From Amycolatopsis jejuensis (GTDB lineage Bacteria; Actinomycetota; Actinomycetes; Mycobacteriales; Pseudonocardiaceae), in contig NZ_JNYZ01000002.1 of NCBI RefSeq assembly GCF_000717335.1, positions 186,001 through 250,000 on the forward strand: a stretch of 64,000 nucleotides of DNA, given 5' to 3'. This document shows positions 1-7,513 of the stretch, piece by piece. Under the pieces are notes generated by a model. The model was not told where the DNA came from and made no database searches. It saw only the letters and a program-made list of their open reading frames with translations. How positions within the stretch are numbered: position 1 is the first letter of the stretch; the number at the start of each line of letters is the position of its first letter. A program made the position numbers and the translations under genes.

Positions 1-2
1 CG

Positions 3-272
3 GCGCGGCTGGTGGAGCTGGCGCTGGGCGAACCGCAGGCGCGGGTGCCGGACCTCGGCGGACCGGAGGTGCGCACGGCAGCCGACCTGGCGCGGGCCCT
101 GCTCGGCGCGGCGGGACGGGAGAAACGGGTGGTCACGGTGCCGGTGCCGGGGCGGATTGCCCGCGGGTACGCGCAGGGCGGGAACCTCGCGCCCGAGCAC
201 GCCGACGGGGTGGTCACGTTCGAGCAGTACCTGGCCGAGCGCGGGAATGCGACCGCGCTCCGGTACCGCTGA
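3..272 (+). CDS. SDR/NmrA-like NAD(P)-binding oxidoreductase, C-terminal part (partial)
   Basis: The reading frame is open from the first bases of the window and stops with TGA at 270-272, so the N-terminal part with the Rossmann nucleotide-binding motif lies outside. The visible residues resemble the end of NmrA-like atypical short-chain dehydrogenases: a GPEV-type turn, a helix rich in Leu and Ala (DLARALL), then a TFEQYLAER ending helix. The internal GTG at 12 is unlikely to be the true start. Which substrate it reduces or senses cannot be told. A 53-bp palindrome begins 11 bp after the stop. Confidence 0.6.
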   Translation, partial: ARLVELALGEPQARVPDLGGPEVRTAADLARALLGAAGREKRVVTVPVPGRIARGYAQGGNLAPEHADGVVTFEQYLAERGNATALRYR

Positions 273-282
273 CCGGCTGAGG

Positions 283-335
283 TCCGTGAAGGGAACCATC
301 ACGGAATCAGATTCCGTGATGGTTCCCTTCACGGA
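283..335. repeat. 53-bp perfect palindrome, copy 1
   Basis: Two 26-bp arms, 283-308 and 310-335, are exact reverse complements around a single central A at 309. The arm begins TCCGTGAAGGGAACCATCAC. A diverged copy lies at 31116-31166. The core starts 11 bp after the SDR stop codon and also supplies the stop codon that ends the pseudogene read from the other strand. It could act as a bidirectional terminator hairpin between these convergent frames, or be a small non-autonomous mobile repeat. The sequence does not decide between them. Confidence 0.85.
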
Positions 336-944
336 TTTGCCGCGGCGGGCAGCGTGGACCAGCCCGGGAGCGACGTCAGGACGTCCGGCCGGGCGGCGAC
401 CACGGTGTCCCATGGCATCGGGCTCGTGTGCTCGCCCGGTTCGGCCAGGAGCGGAATGCGACCGGCGGTCGTGATTTGCTCGGGCACCCAATGCCCGGCC
501 GGCCACAGCGGGTCAAGCTATTCGAGTGCGACCACCCGCGGCTGCGAGCGCCCGGCGTCCCTGTTTCGCACCGCAGCCAGCCGCGAGTGGAGTTCGGCGA
601 CGCGTTCGGCGGCCACTTCGGGCACACCGAGCGCGTCGCCGAGGGTCCGCGGTTCGAGGCTGAGCACGCGCGGTCCGGCGTCGAGCATCCGGACCGCGGC
701 CGCGACGCGCGTGTACGACACTGCGCAGACCTCGCACAGATCCTGGGTGAGCACGAAGTCCGGCGCGAGCGCGGCCAGCTGCTCGACGTCGACCGAGTAC
801 AGCGACGATCCGCGCCGGTCAGCACCGGGACAGACGCGATCTCGGCGGGCCAGTCGCATTCGTGGGTGCGGCCGACGGGTCACCGGCCAGGCCGAGCGTC
901 GCGACGAGGTCGGCGGCGGCGGGCAGCAGCGAGACGATCCTCAT
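329..944 (-). pseudogene. BtuF-like cobalamin/metal-siderophore-binding protein pseudogene
   Basis: Translation starts [10 protein letters not shown] and later gives [50 protein letters not shown] and [12 protein letters not shown], all typical of the BtuF-like helical-backbone binding family in actinobacteria. These pieces lie in different frames. There is a frameshift just after residue 22, a deletion with a second frameshift at about 820-830, and an amber codon (TAG, 518-520) where the family normally has Trp in LEWLDPLWP. A segment after PDVL is missing and the last codons run into the palindrome at 283-335. The start lies 13 bp past the nitrilase stop, so it was probably the last gene of that operon. 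Confidence 0.85.
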
Positions 945-957
945 CCGCCCACGGCAA

Positions 958-1761
958 CTACTCCGTGCGCGGGACCACCGTGAACCTCCGCAGGGCGAGC
1001 GCCGGGTTCTTGGCGCGCACCTCGGCGATCCGCTCGGCGTTGACCTCCGCGACGGCAACCCCGGTCTGCTCGCCAAGCGAAGCCACCACAACACCCATCG
1101 GGTCGACCACCAGGCTCGCGCCGGACCCGGTAGGCGCGGCCTGGTCGGCGGCAGCCACATAAAGCGTGTTCTCGATGGCGCGAGCCTTCACGAGCGTCGA
1201 CCAGTGGTACTCCTTCAGCGGCCCGGGTACCCATTCCGCGGGCAGGAGTACAACGTCCGCGCCCGCGTCGGCGAGCCGTCGCGTGGTTTCCGGGAAGCGG
1301 AGGTCGTAACAGGTCTGCAGGCCGAACACGAGACCGTCGGCGACGAACGTCTCGGGCGGGGTGATTTCGCCTGGCTGCACGACGTCGGATTCACGGAAGC
1401 CGAACGCGTCGTACAGGTGGATCTTGCGGTAGCGCGCGGCGATCGTCCCGTCCGGGCCGATGGCGACGAGCGTGTTGGAGATGCGTCCGGTACCGGGCAG
1501 AGCTTCGCTCATCCCGGCCACGACGGCGAGTTCGTGTTCCTTCGCCAGCTCCCGCAGCGTGGTCACGAACGGGCCGTCGAGGTCTTCGGCGGAGTCGGCG
1601 AAGCGGTGATCCATGGTGGGCACGGTGAACATGGCGTACTCGGGCAGTACGAGCACCTGCGCGCCGCGTCCGGCTGCGGTGGCGGCCAGCTCCGTGATCA
1701 CGGCGAGGTTGGCGGGCTTGTCTTCGGTGGGCGCGAACTGCGCGATGGCGACCTGTACCAA
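958..1761 (-). CDS. Carbon-nitrogen hydrolase (nitrilase superfamily amidase)
   Basis: The product has 267 residues, the usual length for a single-domain nitrilase-superfamily amidase. The catalytic triad is visible: Glu41 in LPEYAMF, Lys113 in YRKIHLYDAF and Cys151 in QTCYDLRFPE. The family hydrolyses carbon-nitrogen bonds of amides or nitriles in the cytoplasm; the substrate is unknown. Translation appears to start at TTG (1761-1759), preceded by AAGGA at good spacing. The gene follows the MFS transporter by 12 bp and is probably cotranscribed with it and the aldolase, suggesting uptake and breakdown of an amide-bearing or hydroxy-acid substrate. Confidence 0.85.
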   Translation of the reverse strand: MVQVAIAQFAPTEDKPANLAVITELAATAAGRGAQVLVLPEYAMFTVPTMDHRFADSAEDLDGPFVTTLRELAKEHELAVVAGMSEALPGTGRISNTLVAIGPDGTIAARYRKIHLYDAFGFRESDVVQPGEITPPETFVADGLVFGLQTCYDLRFPETTRRLADAGADVVLLPAEWVPGPLKEYHWSTLVKARAIENTLYVAAADQAAPTGSGASLVVDPMGVVVASLGEQTGVAVAEVNAERIAEVRAKNPALALRRFTVVPRTE

Positions 1762-1773
1762 GGGACTGTCCTT

Positions 1774-3072
1774 TCAGGAGTGGGGAATGCGTTCGATCCG
1801 GCCGAGCACGACCGTGTAGCAGAAGATCCCGCCGAGCAGCACGGCACCGGTCACCAGGAACGCGCCCGCGAACGAGCCGGTCAGGTCCACCATCGCGCCG
1901 GTGACGATGGGGGCGGCGATGCCGATGAGGTTCGCAACGAAGTTGACCATCCCGCCGAGCGTGCCGGCGGTGCCTTCAGGGGCGATCACCGCGACGATGC
2001 TCGACCCGGCGGGCACGGAAACCGCCAGCCCGGCCGCGCCGACCGACAGGAACACCAGCGCCACCACGACGCTGTCGGCATACGCGGCACCGGCGACCGC
2101 GAGCGAGACCAGCATGCTCGTGACCAGCACCAGCCGCCGCGCGCGGGTCTCGCCGCGGCGGGCGATCAGCCGGTCCATCACCACGCCGCCGATGAGGAAC
2201 TGTGCCAGCACCGCGACCAGCCACGGGATCATCGTGTACAGGCCACCGGCCAGCAGCTTCACGCCGAACTGCTTTTCCAGGTATCCAGGCAGCCAGGTCA
2301 GCAACACGTAGTAGGCGTAGGTGTAAGACGCGTACCCGAGTGCGAGACCCCACGCTTTCCGGCGGCGGAGGAGATTTCCCAGTCCGGCCAAGGAACTCGG
2401 GGTCGCCGCGTCCTCGTCGTCCGCGCCGCCCTCGCGCAGGTACGCCAGTTCCGCTTCGGACAGCCTGCCGCTGGCGAGCGCTTGCTTGGGTGTCAGGTAC
2501 AGGAGCCACCACACTGCGAGGTAGACCACGCTGAGGATGCCGGTGAAGATGAACGCGGCATGCCAGCTGAACGCGGTGACCAGGAACGCCATCACCGGAA
2601 TGCCGAGTACGTTGGAGATCTTGGCGCAGCCGTCGAAGATCGCCGTGGCGCGGCCGCGTTCGTGACGGGGGAACCACTGGCCGATCGCCTTCCATCCGGC
2701 CGGAATCGTGGGCGCCTCCCCGAATCCGAGCACGAGCCGCGACACCAGCAGCAGCCCGAGCCCGCCGGACGCCGCGGTCAGGAACGACGCGACCGCCCAC
2801 AACGCGGCCGCAGCCCGGTTCACCCAGCGCACGCCGATCCGGTCGATGATCGCGCCGATCGGCAGCTGCAATACCGCGTACGTCCACAGGAAAGCCGACG
2901 ACACGATGCCGAGCTGGGCCGCACTGAGGTGGAACTCGCGCATCATTTCCGGTCCGGCGATGGACAGGTTGACGCGGTCGACGTAGTTGACGAACGTGCC
3001 GACGCCCAGCACCCCGGCGATCGTCCAGCGCATCCGGCCGATCGTGCGCGTGGTCTGCTGCGCTGTCGTCAC
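1774..3072 (-). CDS. MFS transporter, anion:cation symporter type
   Basis: The protein has 432 residues and about 12 hydrophobic segments. The motif NYVDRVNLSIAGP in the first helix and the DRIGVRWVNR loop between helices 2 and 3 are typical of the anion:cation symporter branch (hexuronate, phthalate and related acids). The GTG start at 3072 overlaps the TGA of the upstream aldolase gene (GTGA), which fixes this start and implies translational coupling. Longer in-frame extensions would run into the aldolase gene and were rejected. Together with the aldolase and nitrilase it probably imports a carboxylate that the other two enzymes process. Confidence 0.85.
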   Translation of the reverse strand: MTTAQQTTRTIGRMRWTIAGVLGVGTFVNYVDRVNLSIAGPEMMREFHLSAAQLGIVSSAFLWTYAVLQLPIGAIIDRIGVRWVNRAAAALWAVASFLTAASGGLGLLLVSRLVLGFGEAPTIPAGWKAIGQWFPRHERGRATAIFDGCAKISNVLGIPVMAFLVTAFSWHAAFIFTGILSVVYLAVWWLLYLTPKQALASGRLSEAELAYLREGGADDEDAATPSSLAGLGNLLRRRKAWGLALGYASYTYAYYVLLTWLPGYLEKQFGVKLLAGGLYTMIPWLVAVLAQFLIGGVVMDRLIARRGETRARRLVLVTSMLVSLAVAGAAYADSVVVALVFLSVGAAGLAVSVPAGSSIVAVIAPEGTAGTLGGMVNFVANLIGIAAPIVTGAMVDLTGSFAGAFLVTGAVLLGGIFCYTVVLGRIERIPHS

Positions 3073-3821
3073 GATGTCTCGCCCAGCGCCCGGGTTTCGT
3101 CGAGCGCCGCGCGGAACCCGGCGACCAGCGCGCCGTGCTGCATCGTCAGCGCGAGCTGACCGGCGCCGTGCGTCAGGGCGAACTCCTTCTCCTCGCGGCT
3201 CCACGCCGGAAGGATCCACGGTTTACCCGCCGCGCGCGCAGCCTCGGCGACCTGGCGCAGGTCGGCGAAGTCGCGGTCGTCGCGAGTGTAGGCACCGCGC
3301 TCGCGGCGCAGTGACAGATCCGAGGGGCCGACGAAGACGCCGTCGACGGTGTCGAGCGCGAGGATGGCGTCGAGGTCGGCGAGCGCGCCCGCGTCCTCGA
3401 TCATCGGCAGGCAGCGGGTTTTCCCGTCCTGCTCGGCGACCCAGGCGTCGGTGAAGCCGCCGTACCCGGTGGTCCGCCCGCCCGCGAAGCTCCGGTCGCC
3501 GAGCGGCGGGAACTTCGCGAACGCGGTGACGGCCTTGGCGTGCGCGACATTCTCGATGTGCGGAATCACGACCGCATCCGCGCCGAAGTCGAGCGCCTGC
3601 TGGATCGGGCCGCGTTCCGGGCCGAGCACCTTCGCCAGCACCTCCAGGCCGAGCGCGCGCAGGAAGGGGATGAAGCGTTCCAAGTCGGCCAGGTCGAAGG
3701 CGCCGTGCTCGATGTCGAGGACGACGGCGCCGTAACCGAGGCCGCGGGCGATCTCGGCGGCGGCGAAGCCGGGATCGGACAGCCAGACGGCGTACCGGCG
3801 GTCGGCGGGAACGGGGGACAT
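3069..3821 (-). CDS. HpcH/HpaI family aldolase
   Basis: The protein has 250 residues, normal for class II 2-keto-3-deoxy-acid or hydroxy-acid aldolases of the HpaI type. It shows VVLDIEHGAFD near the N-terminus, the AVVIPHIEN strand, LPMIEDAGAL and GVFVGPSDLSL, which contain the expected metal-binding Glu/Asp and substrate-binding positions of the TIM barrel. The start at 3821 has a strong GGAGG ribosome-binding site; an in-frame extension upstream is possible but would cover the regulatory palindrome. It is the first gene of the minus-strand operon and faces a GntR regulator. A role in retro-aldol cleavage of an imported acid is inferred. Confidence 0.85.
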   Translation of the reverse strand: MSPVPADRRYAVWLSDPGFAAAEIARGLGYGAVVLDIEHGAFDLADLERFIPFLRALGLEVLAKVLGPERGPIQQALDFGADAVVIPHIENVAHAKAVTAFAKFPPLGDRSFAGGRTTGYGGFTDAWVAEQDGKTRCLPMIEDAGALADLDAILALDTVDGVFVGPSDLSLRRERGAYTRDDRDFADLRQVAEAARAAGKPWILPAWSREEKEFALTHGAGQLALTMQHGALVAGFRAALDETRALGETS

Positions 3822-3850
3822 GCGGGGACCTCCAACGGGGCGGAACTGTG

Positions 3851-3876
3851 TGTGCGTCGTGTATACATGACGCATA
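3851..3876. promoter_or_regulatory. Palindromic operator for the divergent GntR regulator
   Basis: The 26-bp site centres on TGTATACA and extends outward as TGCGTC and GACGCA, with 11 of 13 pairs matching between halves. It lies 30 bp upstream of the aldolase start and about 85 bp upstream of the GntR gene. GTATAC-cored palindromes are typical of FCD-type GntR binding sites, so control of the aldolase operon, and perhaps of the regulator itself, by the neighbouring protein is likely. Confidence 0.7.
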
Positions 3877-3960
3877 AGCGGACGTCCAGCAGGTAGACTC
3901 ACGCCCGCCGGGACCATCCGGGGCGGGTAGCGCGCACGAAATGCCGACGAGAGGAAGTGC

Positions 3961-4608
3961 ATGACCACGAGCACGGGACCGGCCCGGGAGCGGGTTTATG
4001 CCTGGCTGCGCGACGGCATCATCGCGGGGGAGCTCGAAGGCGGGCGGTTCCTGGACGAGCAGTGGGTTTCCGGCGTGGTCGGGGTGTCGCGGACGCCGGT
4101 GCGCGAGGCGTTCCACCGGCTGGAGGCCGAGCGGTTCATCAGCTTGCTGCCGCGCAAGGGCGCGCAGGTGCGCACGGTCACCGCGCGCGAGCTGGAGGAG
4201 GTCTACCAGAGCCGCCGGCTGATCGAGGGGCATGCGATCGCCGAGGTGTGCGCGGCCGGCCGGGGTGCGCCGCCGGAGATGCCCGGCCTGATCGAGGAGA
4301 TGGAAGCCGCCGAGGCCGCGCGCGACTGGTTTGCGGTGTCCGGCTTGGACCGCCGCTTCCACCGCGCCATCGTCAATGCCGCGGGGAACAGCGTGCTCAC
4401 CGAGCTGTACGACACCCTCCGCTCCCGGCAGCAGCGGGTGGCCGTGCGGGCGATGGAAGCGCGGCCGGAACGCCTGCCGACCATCGACGCCGAACACCGC
4501 GCGCTGGTCGCCGCACTGGAGGCAAGCGACGCGGAGGAAGCGCTGCGCGTGCTGAACGTCCACCTGCGGCCGGTGTCCGAGGTGGTGTCGGAACTCGACC
4601 GCGGCTGA
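3961..4608 (+). CDS. GntR family transcriptional regulator, FCD domain
   Basis: The protein has 215 residues. The N-terminal winged helix-turn-helix includes GVSRTPVREAFHRLEAERF at about residues 42-60, the hallmark of the FadR/VanR branch. The remaining part is an all-helical FCD effector domain with LDRRFHRAI and EHRALVAAL, whose His and Asp residues usually bind a metal and a carboxylate ligand. A GAGAGGAAG ribosome-binding site precedes ATG 3961. It is divergent from the aldolase-MFS-nitrilase operon, and the palindrome at 3851-3876 is its probable target. It is most likely a repressor released by the transported acid. Confidence 0.88.
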   Translation: MTTSTGPARERVYAWLRDGIIAGELEGGRFLDEQWVSGVVGVSRTPVREAFHRLEAERFISLLPRKGAQVRTVTARELEEVYQSRRLIEGHAIAEVCAAGRGAPPEMPGLIEEMEAAEAARDWFAVSGLDRRFHRAIVNAAGNSVLTELYDTLRSRQQRVAVRAMEARPERLPTIDAEHRALVAALEASDAEEALRVLNVHLRPVSEVVSELDRG

Positions 4609-4663
4609 GCTCCCAGCCGCCGGGATCGCGGCACCGGGCGGGCCCGGATGATAGGAATGGCCG

Positions 4664-5986
4664 GTGACCGAACCGAACCTGATCGACGCTGCCGCGGACG
4701 AGGCCGTCACGCTCACCAGCGAGCTCATCCGCATCGACACCACCAACACCGGCGACCCCGACACCCTCGTGGGCGAGCGCGGTGCGGCCGAGTACGTCGC
4801 GGAGAAGCTCACCGACGCCGGGTACGAGATCACCTACGTCGAGTCCGGCGGGAAAAACCGGCACAACGTGATCGTCCGGCTGCCCGGTGCCGACCCGTCG
4901 CGGGGTGCGCTGCTGATCCACGGGCACCTCGACGCGGTGCCCGCCGATCCGTCCGAGTGGTCGGTGCACCCGTTCTCCGGCGCGGTGCAGGACGGGTACG
5001 TGTGGGGCCGCGGCGCGGTCGACATGAAGGACATGGTCGGCATGACGCTGGCCCTGGCTCGCCACTACAAGCTGAACGGCATCGTGCCGCCGCGCGACCT
5101 CGTTTTCGCGTTCGTCGCCGACGAAGAAGCCGGTGGTAAGTACGGCGCGCAGTGGCTCGTCGAGAACCGGCCCGAGCTGTTCGAGGGAGTCACTGAGGCG
5201 ATCAGTGAGGTCGGTGGGTTTTCGATCACGCTGAAGGACAACGTCCGCGCGTACGTGATCGAGACGGCCGAGAAGGGCATTCGCTGGATGAAGCTGCGCG
5301 TACGCGGCACAGCGGGCCACGGCTCGATGATCCACCGGGACAACGCCGTCACCAAGCTCGCTGAGGCTGTCGCGAAGCTCGGTACTCACCAGTTCCCGTT
5401 GGTGCTCACCGATTCGGTGCGCGAGTTCCTCGCCGGGGTCACCGAAATCACCGGCTGGGACTTCCCGGAGGACGACCTCGAAGGCGCGGTCGCCAAGCTG
5501 GGCAACATCTCCCGGATGATCGGCGCGACCCTGCGTGACACCGCGAACCCGACGATGCTCACCGCGGGCTACAAGTCCAACGTGATCCCGTCGGTCGCCG
5601 AAGCGGCCGTCGACTGCCGCATCCTGCCGGGCCGGATCGAGGCGTTCGACCGCGAGCTGGACGAGCTGCTCGGCCCGGACATCGAGAAGGAGTGGATGGA
5701 GCTGCCGCCGGTCGAGACGACGTTCGACGGGGCACTCGTCGACGCGATGACGGCCGCCATCGTCGCCGAGGATCCGGGCGCTCGCACCCTGCCGTACATG
5801 CTGTCCGGCGGCACCGATGCGAAGGCGTTCCAGCTCCTCGGCATCCGCAACTTCGGCTTCGCGCCTCTAAAACTGCCTGCCGACCTGGACTTCTCCGGGC
5901 TGTTCCACGGCGTCGACGAGCGCGTGCCGGTCGACGCGCTGAAGTTCGGCACCCGCGTGCTGGACCGCTTCCTGCGCTCGTCCTGA
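4664..5986 (+). CDS. M20 family metallopeptidase (dipeptidase-type)
   Basis: The protein has 440 residues. The di-zinc site is complete: His88 and Asp90 in HGHLDAVP, Asp120 in GRGAVDMKD, and Glu154/Glu155 in VADEEAGG. A dimerisation (lid) domain follows, with GTAGHGSM. Members cleave dipeptides or N-acyl amino acids in the cytoplasm. GTG 4664 has AGGA upstream. The stop TGA overlaps the ATG of the next hydrolase gene by one base, so the two are coupled. A paralogue lies at 37198-38484. The exact substrate is not evident. Confidence 0.9.
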   Translation: MTEPNLIDAAADEAVTLTSELIRIDTTNTGDPDTLVGERGAAEYVAEKLTDAGYEITYVESGGKNRHNVIVRLPGADPSRGALLIHGHLDAVPADPSEWSVHPFSGAVQDGYVWGRGAVDMKDMVGMTLALARHYKLNGIVPPRDLVFAFVADEEAGGKYGAQWLVENRPELFEGVTEAISEVGGFSITLKDNVRAYVIETAEKGIRWMKLRVRGTAGHGSMIHRDNAVTKLAEAVAKLGTHQFPLVLTDSVREFLAGVTEITGWDFPEDDLEGAVAKLGNISRMIGATLRDTANPTMLTAGYKSNVIPSVAEAAVDCRILPGRIEAFDRELDELLGPDIEKEWMELPPVETTFDGALVDAMTAAIVAEDPGARTLPYMLSGGTDAKAFQLLGIRNFGFAPLKLPADLDFSGLFHGVDERVPVDALKFGTRVLDRFLRSS

Positions 5987-6870
5987 TGCCCGCGTTCACG
6001 CTCGCCGACGGCACGCCGCTGCACCTGGTGCGCAGTGGCGACGAGTCGGCGGCCGTGACCGTGGTGCTGCTGCACGGGTATGCGCTCGACCAGCGCAGCT
6101 GGGGCCGGATCGCGCCACTGCTGGCCGACGTAGCTGAGCAGCCGCTCGCGGTGGTCAGCTACGACCACCGCGGGCACGGCAAATCCGGCCGGGCCACGCG
6201 GGGTACCGCGACGATGGGCCAGCTGGCCGACGACCTCGCCGAGGTGCTCGAGCGGGCGGTCCCGGACGGGCGTGTGGTGCTCGTCGGCCACGACATGGGC
6301 GGGCTCGCGGTGATGTCGCTGACCCAGCGGCATCAGGAGCTGTTCGCCGAGCGGGTCGGCGGGCTCGTGCTGCTGGCGACGTCGGCCGGGCGGCTCGCCA
6401 CCGAGGCGTCGGCGGCCTGGCCCAACGCGCTCGGCAAGCTTGCGCAGGACCTGGAACTGGTGCTGGGCGCGAAGTTGTACGGCGTGGTCCGCGAGCACAC
6501 CAGCCGGGCGGTGAGCGCGGGGCTGCGCTGGTGGCTGTTCGGCGACGATCCCGACCCGGAGCTGGTCGAGCTGACGGTGAAGATGATCCGTGGCAACTGG
6601 CCGCACACCGTCGCGCAGTTCCGGCCGGCGCTCGACGCGTACGCGCGGGAGGCGGCGCTGACCTTGGCCGTCGACCTGCCGGTGACGGCGATCGTGGGGG
6701 AGCGGGACCGGATCGTCGCACCGGCCGACGTGGAGCAGTTCGTGCGCGGGCTGGCCCGTGGGAGCTCAGTGGTGCTGCCTGGGGTCGGGCACGTCGTCCC
6801 GCTGGAGGCGGCGGCTCAGGTGGTCCCGCGGATTGCCGCGGTCGTGCGCGAGGTCTACCGACAAGAATAA
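5986..6870 (+). CDS. Alpha/beta fold hydrolase with Asp at the nucleophile elbow
   Basis: The protein has 294 residues and an alpha/beta hydrolase fold: an oxyanion-hole HG at residues 30-31, nucleophile elbow GHDMGG with Asp103, a cap region, Asp241 in GERDRIV and His269 in GVGHVVPL. Esterases of this family carry Ser at the elbow (GHSMGG). Asp is used by haloalkane dehalogenases and epoxide hydrolases, which form an alkyl-enzyme ester. Whether this one works that way is open, since the usual Trp after Asp is absent (DM instead of DW). The ATG is fixed by overlap with the stop of the M20 peptidase gene. Confidence 0.85.
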   Translation: MPAFTLADGTPLHLVRSGDESAAVTVVLLHGYALDQRSWGRIAPLLADVAEQPLAVVSYDHRGHGKSGRATRGTATMGQLADDLAEVLERAVPDGRVVLVGHDMGGLAVMSLTQRHQELFAERVGGLVLLATSAGRLATEASAAWPNALGKLAQDLELVLGAKLYGVVREHTSRAVSAGLRWWLFGDDPDPELVELTVKMIRGNWPHTVAQFRPALDAYAREAALTLAVDLPVTAIVGERDRIVAPADVEQFVRGLARGSSVVLPGVGHVVPLEAAAQVVPRIAAVVREVYRQE

Positions 6871-6904
6871 TTGTCTTGACAACTGAAGCATTCGGAAGCA
6901 CGAT
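6862..6904 (+). promoter_or_regulatory. Promoter and inverted repeat before the ArsR-like regulator gene
   Basis: TTGACA (6876-6881) is followed after 17 bp by CACGAT (6899-6904), a plausible -35/-10 pair. The arms CAAGA (6862-6866) and TCTTG (6874-6878) form an inverted repeat overlapping the -35 box, as expected for autorepression. The ATG at 6911 is only 7 bp past the -10, so the transcript would be leaderless or nearly so. The promoter begins inside the last codons of the upstream hydrolase gene. Confidence 0.5.
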
Positions 6905-6910
6905 GGGACC

Positions 6911-7513
6911 ATGTTTCCCGTTGCGGTGATCGAGGATGCGGCGGCGGCCGAGGTGTCGCTCGATCCGGTCCGGGCCCGGCTGCTCGCCGAGCTGGCACAG
7001 CCGGCGTCGGCGACGATGCTGGCCGCGCGTGTCGACGTGCCTCGCCAGAAGGTGAACTACCACCTGCGCGCCCTGGAAAAGCACGGTCTCGTGGAGCTGG
7101 TCGAGGAGCGGCGCAAGGGCAATGTCACGGAGCGGATGATGCGGGCGACCGCGGCGTCGTACGTGATTTCGCCCGCCGCGCTGGCGGCCGTGCAGCCCGA
7201 TCCCGCGCAGTCGCCGGACCGGTTGTCGGCGCGGTGGCTGCTGGCGGTGGCCGGGCGGCTGGTGCGGGACGTCGGAATTCTGATCACCGGGGCGGCAAAG
7301 GCGCGCAAACGGGTGGCGACCTTCGCACTCGACGGTGAGGTGCGGTTCGCCTCGGCGGCCGACCGGGCCGCGTTCGCGGAGGAACTGGCGACGGCCGTGA
7401 CCACGCTGGTGGGGAAGTACCACGACGAAAGTGCCGAGCACGGCCGCCCGCACCGCGTGGTGGTGGCCGTGCATCCGAGTATTCCGGCTGGGGAGGAAAA
7501 CGCTGATGGGTAA
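6911..7513 (+). CDS. ArsR-like winged-helix transcriptional regulator
   Basis: The protein has 200 residues. An N-terminal winged helix runs over about residues 15-75, with PASATMLAARVDVPRQKVNY as the helix-turn-helix and LRALEKHGLVELVEERRKGN as the wing. This matches ArsR-like regulators that are paired with SRPBCC (AHSA1-type) proteins in actinobacteria. No cysteine metal site is seen, so it is not a classical metal sensor. It overlaps the SRPBCC gene by 8 bp and the two are certainly cotranscribed. An organic or hydrophobic ligand handled by the partner protein is a reasonable guess. Confidence 0.8.
   Translation: MFPVAVIEDAAAAEVSLDPVRARLLAELAQPASATMLAARVDVPRQKVNYHLRALEKHGLVELVEERRKGNVTERMMRATAASYVISPAALAAVQPDPAQSPDRLSARWLLAVAGRLVRDVGILITGAAKARKRVATFALDGEVRFASAADRAAFAEELATAVTTLVGKYHDESAEHGRPHRVVVAVHPSIPAGEENADG

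Noticed and set aside
862..3159. Long open frame on the plus strand across the nitrilase and MFS genes
   Set aside because: Low-complexity Arg/Gly/His-rich product with no family match, opposite to well-supported genes; such frames are common at high GC.
3072..3219. N-terminal extension of the MFS gene
   Set aside because: It would overlap the aldolase gene by about 150 bp; the GTG at 3072 with GTGA overlap is the natural start.
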